Origin: Streptomyces silaceus | GTDB lineage: Bacteria > Actinomycetota > Actinomycetes > Streptomycetales > Streptomycetaceae | Direction: 5' to 3' | DNA length: 63,199 bases | Assembly: GCF_001419745.1 (NCBI RefSeq) | Contig: NZ_LIRJ01000080.1 | Coordinates: 1 to 63,199 of the forward strand | Shown: in pieces, positions 41,066-50,000 of the stretch | Layout of the letters: the number at the start of each line of letters is the position of its first letter | How positions within the stretch are numbered: position 1 is the first letter of the stretch | Made by a program: the position numbers and the translations under genes | Notes under the pieces: generated by a model | Database searches by the model: none | Told to the model about the DNA's origin: nothing | What the model saw: the letters and a program-made list of their open reading frames with translations, nothing else

Positions 41066-41111
41066 GCGCCGGAAGGAGCCGCCTCAACGCCGCGGCGGCT
41101 CCTTCCGGCGC
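41066..41111. terminator. Strong bidirectional terminator
   Basis: A perfect 18-bp stem (41066-41083 with 41094-41111) followed by CTTTTCC lies between the convergent ndgR and DUF4188 genes. Confidence 0.9.
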
Positions 41112-41154
41112 TTTTCCGTTCCCCGCTTCTCCCGGGCCCGCGCCCCTCGGCCCC

Positions 41155-41640
41155 TCAGGCCGTCCTGAGGCGGTCGGCCGCCCGGTCCCCGCGCCGCCCC
41201 ACCGGGATCACACCGGTGGCCGCGCCCAGGCCGAACGCGGGCATGTTCACGTACACCGCCTCATGGGCACCGGCCGGCACGACGTACGTCTCGTGCCAGA
41301 AGCCGACCTTGCCCCTGCCCTCCCGGATGCGGCGGTTGAAGGCCGCCCACGCGGGCCGGTGCTCCTTGTCCGGCGCGGCCGAGTAGGCCAGCAGCTTCTC
41401 CTGCGACTCCCAGTACTGGACGACGTACATCAGACGCGACCCGCCCAGGAGCAGCCGGTACCCCAGCATGCCGCTCCCCCGGTCCCGCGACAGCTCCTTG
41501 AGCATGCGCGGCATCGCCCGGAAGACGGGCCACCAGCTGCGCACGGCACGGAAGTTGTTGATGCGCATCCCGATGTGGAAGACGACCACACCGTCCCGCG
41601 CGTCGGCGGTCATGCGCCCTTCGATCGGCTTGCTGCTCAT
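41155..41640 (-). CDS. DUF4188 monooxygenase-like protein
   Basis: A 161-residue protein of the DUF4188 group (dimeric alpha-beta barrel resembling small monooxygenases). Typical segments are FHIGMRINNFRAVRSWWPVF, MLGYRLLLGGSRLMYVVQYW and FWHETYVVPAGAHEAVYVNM. No cofactor site can be read. It is divergent from a MerR-type regulator and is the probable target of two dyads in between. I chose the ATG at 41640. Confidence 0.85.
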   Translation of the reverse strand: MSSKPIEGRMTADARDGVVVFHIGMRINNFRAVRSWWPVFRAMPRMLKELSRDRGSGMLGYRLLLGGSRLMYVVQYWESQEKLLAYSAAPDKEHRPAWAAFNRRIREGRGKVGFWHETYVVPAGAHEAVYVNMPAFGLGAATGVIPVGRRGDRAADRLRTA

Positions 41641-41675
41641 GGCGTTTCCCCCTTGGTAGAGCCCTGGCCGAACAT

Positions 41676-41717
41676 TGGATAGTTCCGCTATCCATGATTG
41701 GATAGTGCCACTCTCCA
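41676..41717. promoter_or_regulatory. Two tandem 19-bp MerR-type dyads
   Basis: TGGATAG-TTCCG-CTATCCA (41676-41694) is perfect; TGGATAG-TGCCA-CTCTCCA (41699-41717) is a near copy starting 23 bases on. They sit between the divergent DUF4188 and MerR genes. Confidence 0.75.
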
Positions 41718-41746
41718 AATGAAGACGCAAGAGGAGGCACGAGTCG

Positions 41747-42439
41747 ATGAGACTGGCGGAGCTGAGCCGGCGCAGCGGGGTCCCCACGGCCACGATCAAG
41801 TACTACTTGCGCGAGGGGCTGCTGCCGCCCGGACAGCGGGTGAGCGCGACGCAGGCCGAGTACGACGCGTCGCATCTGCAGCGGCTGCGGCTCGTGCGGG
41901 CGCTGATCCAGGTGGGCCGGGTCCCGGTCGCGTCGGCGCGCGAGGTCCTGACGGCCCTGGAGGACGAGTCGCTGGACCACAACTCCCGCCTGGGCACGGC
42001 CGTATGGGCGCTGCCGCACGGGCCGGAGGCCGGGGAGGAGGACACGGCGGCCGAGGAGGCGCGCCGCACGGTCGACGCCCTGCTGGCCCGGCTCGACTGG
42101 GAGCACGCGCAGGAGTACGGCGACGAGTCACCGGCGTACCGCATGCTGGTGACCGCGGTGGCGGCCCTGTCCCGGCTCGGATACCCGTGCGCCGTCGAGG
42201 ACTTGGCGCCCTACGCGCATGCCGGCCGCCAACTGGCGGTCTCCGACCTGGACTTGATCGAGCGGTACGCGTCACAGGACCGACAGCTGGAGGCGGCGGT
42301 CGCGCTCACGGTGCTGTACGAGCCGGTGCTGCTCAGCCTGCGCCGCATCGCCCAGGCCGAGGAGTCCAACCGGCGCTTCGCGCACGATTCCCCGGAGGCC
42401 GTCGAGGCCACGGAGGCAACAGAAGCCCCGGAGGCATGA
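41747..42439 (+). CDS. MerR-family transcriptional regulator
   Basis: A 230-residue regulator with an N-terminal MerR HTH (MRLAELSRRSGVPTATIKYYLREGLLPPGQRVSATQAEYD). A TipA-like or similar effector region follows, and the tail ends in repeated EATEAPEA residues. No metal-binding Cys motif of MerR/CueR proteins is seen, so the signal is likely an organic ligand or none. It is divergent from DUF4188. Confidence 0.9.
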   Translation: MRLAELSRRSGVPTATIKYYLREGLLPPGQRVSATQAEYDASHLQRLRLVRALIQVGRVPVASAREVLTALEDESLDHNSRLGTAVWALPHGPEAGEEDTAAEEARRTVDALLARLDWEHAQEYGDESPAYRMLVTAVAALSRLGYPCAVEDLAPYAHAGRQLAVSDLDLIERYASQDRQLEAAVALTVLYEPVLLSLRRIAQAEESNRRFAHDSPEAVEATEATEAPEA

Positions 42440-42442
42440 CGA

Positions 42443-42469
42443 AGGGGCCCTCCCAGTGGGAAGGCCCCT
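42443..42469. terminator. Bidirectional terminator after the MerR gene and tRNA array
   Basis: AGGGGCC (42443-42449) pairs with GGCCCCT (42463-42469), with an inner TCCC/GGGA. It lies between the MerR stop and the 3' end of the minus-strand tRNA array. Confidence 0.7.
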
Positions 42470-42479
42470 CGCCCTTCTG

Positions 42480-42552
42480 TACCCCCGACCGGATTCGAAC
42501 CGGCGCTACCGCCTTGAGAGGGCGGCGTGCTAGGCCGCTACACAACGGGGGC
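42480..42552 (-). tRNA. tRNA-Glu (CTC)
   Basis: A 73-nt cloverleaf on the minus strand with GCCCCCG/CGGGGGT acceptor, discriminator A, and anticodon loop CTCTCAA giving CTC. The 3' CCA is not encoded. Confidence 0.96.
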
Positions 42553-42595
42553 GTGGATCTTGCACGCGCTCAATGAACAACGCCGCAGATCCGAG

Positions 42596-42667
42596 CTGGT
42601 CTACCAGGACTCGAACCTAGACTAACTGAACCAGAATCAGTCGTGCTGCCAATTACACCATAGACCA
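42596..42667 (-). tRNA. tRNA-Gln (CTG)
   Basis: A 72-nt cloverleaf with acceptor TGGTCTA/TAGACCA, discriminator G, and anticodon loop TTCTGGT giving CTG. CCA not encoded. Confidence 0.95.
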
Positions 42668-42688
42668 ATGTGGTTTAGACCAACTCAG

Positions 42689-42761
42689 TACCCCCGACCG
42701 GATTCGAACCGGCGCTACCGCCTTGAGAGGGCGGCGTGCTAGGCCGCTACACAACGGGGGC
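42689..42761 (-). tRNA. tRNA-Glu (CTC)
   Basis: Identical in its core to the Glu-CTC gene at 42480-42552. CCA not encoded. Confidence 0.96.
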
Positions 42762-42823
42762 CCTAGCGATCCTGCATCAGAAACAGTGGGTGCGACCCGA
42801 TCTGTTCCCGCGGGAAGGATCTG

Positions 42824-42896
42824 TACCCCCGACCGGATTCGAACCGGCGCTACTGCCTTGAGAGGGCAGCGTGCTAGGCCGCTACACAACGGGGGC
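42824..42896 (-). tRNA. tRNA-Glu (CTC), variant anticodon stem
   Basis: Same as the other two Glu genes except for one compensated pair in the anticodon stem (CTGCC/GGCAG on the plus strand in place of CCGCC/GGCGG). The anticodon is CTC. Confidence 0.96.
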
Positions 42897-42934
42897 TTGT
42901 GGATGAGATCCACGGTGCAGATGAGCTCTGCGAG

Positions 42935-43006
42935 CTGGCCTACCAGGACTCGAACCTAGACTAACTGAACCAGAATCAGTCGTGCTGCCAATTACACCAT
43001 AGGCCA
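42935..43006 (-). tRNA. tRNA-Gln (CTG), variant acceptor stem
   Basis: Differs from the Gln gene at 42596-42667 by one compensated acceptor pair (TGGCCTA/TAGGCCA). It is the first gene of the array in transcription order. Confidence 0.95.
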
Positions 43007-43094
43007 CCGAAACTCAATCCCCTAAGGGATCTTGCTTGGCTTGCGCTTCCGGTTCGGGGCTTTTCTTCCCGCTCCCCTCGGCGCAGGAAGAACA

Positions 43095-43823
43095 TTACCC
43101 GAAGGTGGACGGCGCTCCAAAACGGGTATCGGCCCGCAGCAGCGAGGGGAGCTCGGAGAGGCGCGTGATGCGGTGGACGCCCGACGGACCTTCGCGCACG
43201 CCGCCGTTGCGGTCGAGCCAGATCCCGAGCAGTCCGGCGTCCCGGGCGCCCCTGGCGTCGATCTCCGGCTGGTCGCCGACGTAGGCGATCTCGGCGGGCG
43301 CCAGGGCCAGCGCCGTACACACAGCTCGGAAGGCCTCGGGCGCGGGTTTGGAGACGCCCAGTTCGGCCGCGCACAGGACCGTCTCGAAGCGGTCGCGGAT
43401 GCCGAGGATGCTCAGCTTGCGGTCCTGGACGGCCAGCGCGGAGTTGGAGAGGACCGCGTGGCGGTAGCCGTCGGCGAGGGCGTCCAGGGTGGGGACGGTG
43501 TCCGGGAAGAGGGTCCAGGCCGCTTCGTAGTGACCGACGTAACGCGCGAACCAGGCGTCGGCGTCCGGGCCGGCGAGGGCCGGGGCGTCCAGGAAGTCGC
43601 GCACGCGGTCGCGGCGCTGCTCCTGGAAGTCCACCTCACCGGCGCCGAAGCGGGCCCAGTGCCGCTCCGTGAGCCGCCGCCACAGGGCCAGCGCCCGCTC
43701 GGCCGACTCGTACCGCTCGACGAGGCCCTCGGCGGTCAGATGCGCGTGCATGCCGGCGCTGTCGGCACGCGCGTAGTCGAAGATCGTGTCGTCGATGTCC
43801 CAGACCACGGCTTTGATCGGCAT
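43095..43823 (-). CDS. HAD-superfamily hydrolase
   Basis: A 242-residue haloacid-dehalogenase-type phosphatase. Motif I VVWDIDDTIFD (residues 7-16) carries the nucleophile Asp, motif II is LSNSALAVQ, motif III Lys is in GVSKPAPEAF, and motif IV is VGDQPEIDARGARDAG. The substrate is unknown. It is between the tRNA array and gltX with a terminator hairpin upstream of its start. Confidence 0.9.
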   Translation of the reverse strand: MPIKAVVWDIDDTIFDYARADSAGMHAHLTAEGLVERYESAERALALWRRLTERHWARFGAGEVDFQEQRRDRVRDFLDAPALAGPDADAWFARYVGHYEAAWTLFPDTVPTLDALADGYRHAVLSNSALAVQDRKLSILGIRDRFETVLCAAELGVSKPAPEAFRAVCTALALAPAEIAYVGDQPEIDARGARDAGLLGIWLDRNGGVREGPSGVHRITRLSELPSLLRADTRFGAPSTFG

Positions 43824-43837
43824 GCCTCGAACGTACG

Positions 43838-43876
43838 CGAAGGACCCGGGAGCCGTGGTGGCTTCCGGGTCCTTCG
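43838..43876. terminator. Terminator after gltX
   Basis: CGAAGGACCCGG (43838-43849) pairs perfectly with CCGGGTCCTTCG (43865-43876), with an inner AGCC/GGCT. It lies beyond the gltX stop and before the HAD gene. Confidence 0.85.
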
Positions 43877-43920
43877 TCGTGCGGACCGCCGTCGTGCGCG
43901 GTCCCGCCGTGCGGGTGCGC

Positions 43921-45393
43921 CTACGCGGCGAGCTTCGCCAGGGCCGCGTCGATGCGGGACAGGGTCTTGTCCTTGCCCAGGATCTCCAGGGACTCGAAGA
44001 GGGGCAGGCCGACCGTGCGGCCGGTGACGGCGACGCGGACCGGGGCCTGGGCCTTGCCGAGCTTGAGGCCGTGCTCCTCGCCGGCGGCCAGGACGGCCTC
44101 CTTGAGGGACTCCGGGGAGGTCCAGTCGGCCGCTTCCAGCTTGGCGCGGGCGGTGCGCAGCAGGGCGTCCGAGCCCTCCTTCATGGCCTTCGTCCAGGAG
44201 GGCTCGTCGAAGACCGGCTCCGGCAGGAACAGGAAGTCGACGTTGGCCGTGATCTCCGAGAGGACCTTCAGGCGGGACTGCGCGTGCGGCGCGATGGCCT
44301 GCCAGGCGGCCTCGTCGAAGTCCTCGGGGGCCCAGTTGGCGTGCGGGGCCGTCAGCCAGGGCGCGCAGGCCTCGGCGAAGGCCTTCACGTCCAGCATGCG
44401 GATGTGGTCGGCGTTGATCGCCTCGGCCTTCTTCAGGTCGAAGCGGGCCGGGTTGGAGTTCACGTCCGCGAGGTCGAACTTGGCGACCATCTCGGGGATC
44501 GTGAAGACGTCCTGGTCCGCGGAGAACGACCAGCCCAGGAGGGACAGGTAGTTGAGCAGGCCCTCGGGGAGGAAGCCGCGCTCGCGGTAGAGGTTCAGGG
44601 ACGCCTGCGGGTCGCGCTTGGAGAGCTTCTTGTTGCCCTCGCCCATCACGTACGGGAGGTGGCCGAACTCGGGGATCGCCTGGGCGACGCCGAGCTCGAT
44701 CAGCGCCTTGTAGAGGGCGATCTGGCGCGGGGTGGAGGAGAGCAGGTCCTCGCCGCGCAGGACGTGGGTGATCTCCATCAGGGCGTCGTCGACCGGGTTG
44801 ACCAGCGTGTACAGCGGGGCGCCGTTGGCACGCACGATGCCGTAGTCCGTGACGTTCTCCGCCTGGACCGTGATCTCGCCGCGGACCAGGTCGGTGAAGG
44901 TGGTGGCCTCGTCGGGCATGCGGAAGCGGACGATGTGGCTGCGGCCCTCGGCCTCGTACGCCTGCTTCTGCTCGTCGGTGAGGTCGCGGCAGTGGCCGTC
45001 GTAGCCGGACGGCTTGCCGGCGGCGCGGGCGGCCTCGCGGCGCGCGTCCAGCTCCTCGGTGGTGCAGTAGCAGGGGTAGGCGTAGCCACCGTCGATCAAC
45101 TTGGTGGCGACGTCCTGGTAGATGTCCATGCGCTGCGACTGGCGGTACGGCGCGTGCGGGCCGCCGACCTCGGGGCCCTCGTCCCAGTCGAAGCCCAGCC
45201 AGCGCATCGAGTCCAGGAGCTGCTCGTACGACTCCTCGGAGTCGCGGGCCGCGTCGGTGTCCTCGATGCGGAAGACCAGGGTGCCCTCGTTGTGCCGGGC
45301 GTAGGCCCAGTTGAAGAGGGCGGTGCGGACCAGGCCCACGTGGGGGTTGCCGGTCGGCGAGGGACAGAAACGTACGCGGGTCGCGTTAGCCAC
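43921..45393 (-). CDS. gltX: Glutamyl-tRNA synthetase
   Basis: A 490-residue class I synthetase. The HIGH motif appears as [11 protein letters not shown] and the KMSKS motif as [10 protein letters not shown]; a Cys/His zinc-like cluster is CYCTTEEL and GYDGHC. In actinobacteria GluRS also charges tRNA-Gln with glutamate for GatCAB conversion, and both tRNA types are encoded just downstream. The ATG at 45393 overlaps the end of the upstream FAH gene by eight bases, so it is coupled. Confidence 0.96.
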   Translation of the reverse strand: MANATRVRFCPSPTGNPHVGLVRTALFNWAYARHNEGTLVFRIEDTDAARDSEESYEQLLDSMRWLGFDWDEGPEVGGPHAPYRQSQRMDIYQDVATKLIDGGYAYPCYCTTEELDARREAARAAGKPSGYDGHCRDLTDEQKQAYEAEGRSHIVRFRMPDEATTFTDLVRGEITVQAENVTDYGIVRANGAPLYTLVNPVDDALMEITHVLRGEDLLSSTPRQIALYKALIELGVAQAIPEFGHLPYVMGEGNKKLSKRDPQASLNLYRERGFLPEGLLNYLSLLGWSFSADQDVFTIPEMVAKFDLADVNSNPARFDLKKAEAINADHIRMLDVKAFAEACAPWLTAPHANWAPEDFDEAAWQAIAPHAQSRLKVLSEITANVDFLFLPEPVFDEPSWTKAMKEGSDALLRTARAKLEAADWTSPESLKEAVLAAGEEHGLKLGKAQAPVRVAVTGRTVGLPLFESLEILGKDKTLSRIDAALAKLAA

Positions 45394-46171
45394 GCTTGAT
45401 CACCTTGTTGGTGAGAGTGCCGATGCCTTCGATGGTGACGGCGACCTCGTCGCCGACGTTGAGGGGGCCGACCCCTGCCGGGGTGCCCGTGAGGATGACG
45501 TCGCCGGGGAGCAGCGTCATGGCCTCGGAGATGTTCACGATCAGGTCCTCGATCGGGTGGATCATCTCGCTGGTGCTGCCGAGCTGGCGCTGCTGGCCGT
45601 TGACCGTGCACTGGACCGTGAGGTCGTTCGCCGCCGCCAGGTCGATGCCGGTCTCCACCCAGGGGCCGAGCGGGCAGGCGCCGTCGAAGCCCTTGGCGCG
45701 GGCCCACTGCTTCTCGCGGCGCTGGACGTCGCGCGCGGTGACGTCGTTGGCGCAGGTGTAGCCGAAGATCACGTCCTTGGCGCGCTCGCGCGGGACCTCG
45801 CGGCACATGCGGCCGATGACCACGGCCAGCTCGGCCTCGTGGTGCAGCTCCTGCGAGAACGAGGGGTACGTGACGGCGTCGCCGCTGCCGACCAGCGAGG
45901 TGGACGGCTTGAGGAAGGCGAAGGGGGCGTCGGGGACTTCGTTGCCGAGCTCCGCCGCGTGCTCCCTGTAGTTGCGGCCGAACGCCACGATCTTGTTCGG
46001 GAGCACGGGCGGCAGCAGGCGGACCTTGCTCAGCGGGACCTTGGTGCCGGAGAGCTCGAAGTCGGCGTACGGGATGCCCTTGATGATGTCGAGGACGAGC
46101 CCGTCGGGGCCCTCCCCCTCGACCGCGCCGTAACCGACATTGCCGTCGATGGAGAATCTGGCGATGCGCAC
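45386..46171 (-). CDS. Fumarylacetoacetate-hydrolase-family protein
   Basis: A 261-residue enzyme of the FAH/HpcE fold. The sequence [20 protein letters not shown] and [14 protein letters not shown] carry the metal-binding acidic residues, and [15 protein letters not shown] and [15 protein letters not shown] are conserved. The fold includes oxaloacetate decarboxylases and acylpyruvases, so the substrate cannot be assigned. It runs into gltX with an eight-base overlap. Confidence 0.9.
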   Translation of the reverse strand: MRIARFSIDGNVGYGAVEGEGPDGLVLDIIKGIPYADFELSGTKVPLSKVRLLPPVLPNKIVAFGRNYREHAAELGNEVPDAPFAFLKPSTSLVGSGDAVTYPSFSQELHHEAELAVVIGRMCREVPRERAKDVIFGYTCANDVTARDVQRREKQWARAKGFDGACPLGPWVETGIDLAAANDLTVQCTVNGQQRQLGSTSEMIHPIEDLIVNISEAMTLLPGDVILTGTPAGVGPLNVGDEVAVTIEGIGTLTNKVIKRG

Positions 46172-46273
46172 GAGAGCCCTAGCCCCTTGATGGGATGGAG
46201 GAAGTCTGACACCCCAGGCTAACGCGGCGAGCCGTCCCGACCTCCCGCTATGGGCCCGTGACGGGGGTCCGGA

Positions 46274-46537
46274 TCAGCCCGCGACGGGGGTCTGCGGCTC
46301 CGGGGCGACCATGAGGACCGTGCGCCGGGGGTTGGCGGTCTGCGTCGGCAGTTCGACGGCGTGCTCCGGCTGCTCGGGCGCCGTCTGCAGCTCGTCGGCG
46401 TCCTTGAGGTGCGCGAGAGTGGTGCGGCGCGGGTTGGCTATGTTGCGGAACATCGTGGACTTCACAGTCTTCATCTGCTGTTCGGGCCCTGTCGGTCGAG
46501 GCGTCATGTGACGGACGCGGGTTGTCGGATTCGCCAT
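46274..46537 (-). CDS. Small protein with repeated ANP(R/T) motifs
   Basis: A protein of 66 to 87 residues, depending on the start; I prefer the ATG at 46537 (MANPTTRVRHM) because the repeat it starts with matches the next two. ANPTTRV, ANPRRTTLAHL and ANPRRTVLMV recur at about 20-30 residue spacing. The protein is hydrophilic, without a signal sequence. No domain is recognised. A good Shine-Dalgarno is absent for all candidate starts (46537, 46507, 46474). It lies between the FAH gene and the first conservon. Confidence 0.5.
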   Translation of the reverse strand: MANPTTRVRHMTPRPTGPEQQMKTVKSTMFRNIANPRRTTLAHLKDADELQTAPEQPEHAVELPTQTANPRRTVLMVAPEPQTPVAG

Positions 46538-47050
46538 CCCTGTAAAGCGTCAGGCTAAACATCCAATTCCCGGCCAAAGTCCAGAAGAGGCCATGATCTT
46601 CATGTGAGTTTGCTCACGAGCGAGCCGACAAATGGGCCAAATCGCACCCATGGACGACGACTCAGAAACGGACATTGCGCCACTGAAGCGACCATTCCGC
46701 TCCTGATCATGAAGACTGGGACACCCCCCGCCCCCAGGAGCTTTAGGGGGTTGGGTCCGATTTTTCCTAGATCACTTTCTACGTCTCGTGACTCCGCACT
46801 CACACGGCGTCACGTACGTCGCGGCGCGACACACGGGCCTTGTTGGAGATCCGGCACTGTGCTGGAATTCCCGGGACCGCCGCGGGATCGAACCGGCGCG
46901 CAGGGGCGCAACGCAGCGCCGAGTGGCGGCGGGAAGGGGGAGCAGCGCCGGCTCACTCACGACCATCCATGGGGTGCTTGCCGCCCCACGACGCCGACAC
47001 CGTCCGACCGTTCACGCGGAAGGACGCCTGGTCCAGAGGTTGCGACGCTA
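46538..47050. other. Upstream region of the first conservon
   Basis: A 513-base gap with no gene I can support. It contains a perfect small dyad GTGAG-TTTG-CTCAC (46604-46617) and a pyrimidine/purine-rich hairpin-like segment around CCCCCGCCCCCAGGAG and AGGGGGTTGGG (46727-46755). A lower-GC stretch follows (46756-46800) that may hold the conservon promoter. A reading frame crosses the gap in phase with cvnA1, but its residues do not look like a protein. Confidence 0.4.
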
Positions 47051-50000
47051 GTGCAGGGACGTTTCAAGAGGGATGGCACGGGATCTCCCCAGGCCCGTCA
47101 GGGCCGAGGGGACGCCGCTGCGGAACCGGAGCGCGGCGGGACCGACCGCGGCTCCTCCCCCCAGCACGCCCAGAACCCCGGACCGGGCACGCCCGGCGAC
47201 AGCGGCCCCCAGGGCGCCGCGGCCAAGGGCAAGGGTGCGGCCGGCGCCAAGACACCCACGGGTCCCGGCTCCCGAATAGCCCTGCGCAACTGGCGCATCT
47301 CGACCCGCCTGGTCTCGCTGCTCGCGCTCCCCGTGATCACCGCGACCTCCCTCGGCGCGCTCCGCATCAACTCGTCCATGGACGAGATCCAGCAGCTCGA
47401 CAACATGAAGCTGCTGACCGACATGACCAAGCAGGCCACCGAGCTGGCCGTGGCGCTCCAGGAGGAGCGCGACAAGTCGGCGGGCCCGCTGGCCCACGGC
47501 GCGAAGGCCTCGGACTACACGGTCAAGGGCGCGCGCGACAAGACCGACCGGGTCTACCGGAACTTCCTGCAGGGCACGCAGGACCTCAACGACACCGACG
47601 GCGAGAAGGGCCTCCTCGGCGTCCGGCACAGCGCGGTCCAGATCACCCAGCAGCTCCAGGGCATCAACAAGGTCCGCAAGGACGCCTTCAAGGACAGCAA
47701 GTCCACCTCGCAGACCGTCGAGGCCTACAGCCAGCTCGTCGAGCAGCTGCTCGCGCTGTCGCAGGACATGGCGCAGGCGACCAGCAACCCGGACATGATC
47801 CAGCGCACCCGCGCCCTGGCCGCGTTCTCCTCGGCCAAGGAGTACGCGTCGGTGCAGCGGGCGATCATCGCCGCGGCCCTGCCGCCCAACGACTCCGAGT
47901 ACGGCAAGATCTCCGAGACCGACCGCACCTTCGGCCTCAGCGCCAACGACAAGGAGCGCTCGCAGCTCCAGACGTTCAGCAAGATCTACGCGGGCAACGC
48001 CGAGGAGCTCACCCAGCCCATCGACGGCGGCAACTCCGGGATCAAGGCCGCCAACGAGTACGCCAAGCGCGTCCTCGAGCAGGAGGGCGGCATCAAGCTC
48101 CAGGAGAAGCGGTCCTACAAGGACTGGATCGACGCGGACACCACCAAGATCGACGCGATGTCCAAGATCGAGCTGACGCTGCTCGGCGAGATGGAGCAGA
48201 AGGCCCGCGAGCTGCGCAACGAGTCCGAGCAGTCGGCCATCCTCAACGGTGCGCTGATCCTGCTGGTGCTCGGCGTCTCGCTCGTCGGCGCCTTCGTCGT
48301 GGCCCGCTCCATGATCCGCTCGCTGCGCCGGCTCCAGGACACCGCGACCAAGGTCGCCCAGGACCGTCTGCCCGAGCTGGTCAAGCAGCTCTCGGAGTCG
48401 GACCCGCAGGACGTCGACACCTCCGTCGAGTCGGTCGGTGTGCACTCCCGGGACGAGATCGGCCAGGTGGCCGCGGCCTTCGACGACGTGCACCGCGAGG
48501 CCGTCCGCCTCGCCGCCGAGCAGGCCCTCCTCCGGGGCAACGTCAACGCGATGTTCACCAACCTCTCGCGCCGTTCGCAGGGCCTCATCCAGCGCCAGCT
48601 CTCGCTCATCTCCGAGCTGGAGTCGCGCGAGGCCGACCCGGACCAGCTGTCCTCGCTCTTCAAGCTCGACCACCTCGCCACCCGCATGCGCCGTAACGGC
48701 GAGAACCTCCTCGTGCTCGCCGGTGAAGAGCCCGGCCGCCGCTGGACCCGGCCCGTCCCCCTCGTCGACGTGCTGCGCGCCGCCGCGTCCGAGGTGGAGC
48801 AGTACGAGCGCATCGAGCTCTCCGCCGTGCCCGCGACCGAGGTCGCCGGACGCGTCGTCAACGACCTCGTGCACCTCCTCGCCGAGCTGCTGGAGAACGC
48901 GACCTCCTTCTCCTCGCCGCAGACCAAGGTCAAGGTCACCGGTCACGCGCTGCCCGACGGCCGCGTGCTCATCGAGATCCACGACACCGGCATCGGCCTG
49001 TCGCCCGAGGACCTCGCGGCGATCAACGAGCGGCTCGCCTCGCCGCCCACCGTGGACGTCTCGGTCTCCCGCCGCATGGGTCTGTTCGTGGTCGGCCGCC
49101 TCTCGCAGCGCCACGGCATCCGCATCCAGCTCCGCCCGTCCGACTCCGGTGGTACGACCGCGCTGGTCATGCTCCCCGTCGACGTGGCCCAGGGCGGCAA
49201 GAAGGCGCCGGGCAAGCCCGGTGCCCCCGCCCCGACCGGCGGTCCTGCCGCGGCCCAGGCCGCCGCGGGTGCCGCCGCCGCGCGCCGCGGTGCCGGCGCG
49301 GGCAACGGCGGTCCCTCGCTCGGCGGTCCCGGTCTCGCCGGCGGTCCCGGCCGTGGCGGTCCGGCGCTCGGCGGCGGTCCCGCCGCCGGTGGCCAGGGCG
49401 GTCCCGGGCGGCTCGGTGCCGCCGCGCCGCGCCAGCAGGTCGCGGGCTCGGGTCCGCGGGCCGCGCTGCCCGCGCGGGACACGGGACAGCAGCGTCCGCA
49501 GCAGGGCGCCCCGCAGGGCCAGCAGGGTCCCGGCCAGGGCCAGCAGCCGCCGGCGCCGCAGAGCGGCCTGGGCGGCAACGCGTCGCAGCCTCCGGTGCCC
49601 CAGCAGCGTACGAACGCCATGAACCCGCCGGCCGACGCCGGTGACCAGGGCCGCAGGCCGCAGCTGCCGCCGCGCGGCGGGCCGCGTGCCGAGCTGCCCG
49701 GCGGCAACCCGCAGCCCCGCGTGCCCAGTTGGAGCGACGAGAACGCGCAGCCGCAGGTCTCGCGCGAGCCCTTCGACGCCCCGCGGGGTCACGAGGAGCA
49801 CGAGTCCACCGGCCAGTTCGCCCAGCCGACGGCGGGCGCGGACGACCGGCAGGGTCCCGGCTCCACCGCCGAGTTCGCCCGCCCGGACTTCAACGCGCCG
49901 CCGCCCGGCCTGCCGTCCCGGGACACCGACTCCAGCGGCTCCACCGGCCAGTTCGTCCGCTCGGACGTCTTCGGCGGCCAGAGCGGCCCGCAGCAGAGCC

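Noticed and set aside
42480..43006. Repeated units here as a CRISPR array
   Set aside because: The repeats fold into standard tRNA cloverleaves with Glu and Gln anticodons.
46604..47050. N-terminal extension of cvnA1 by 149 codons
   Set aside because: The upstream residues have no resemblance to the family, and the GTG at 47051 shares its leader with cvnA2.
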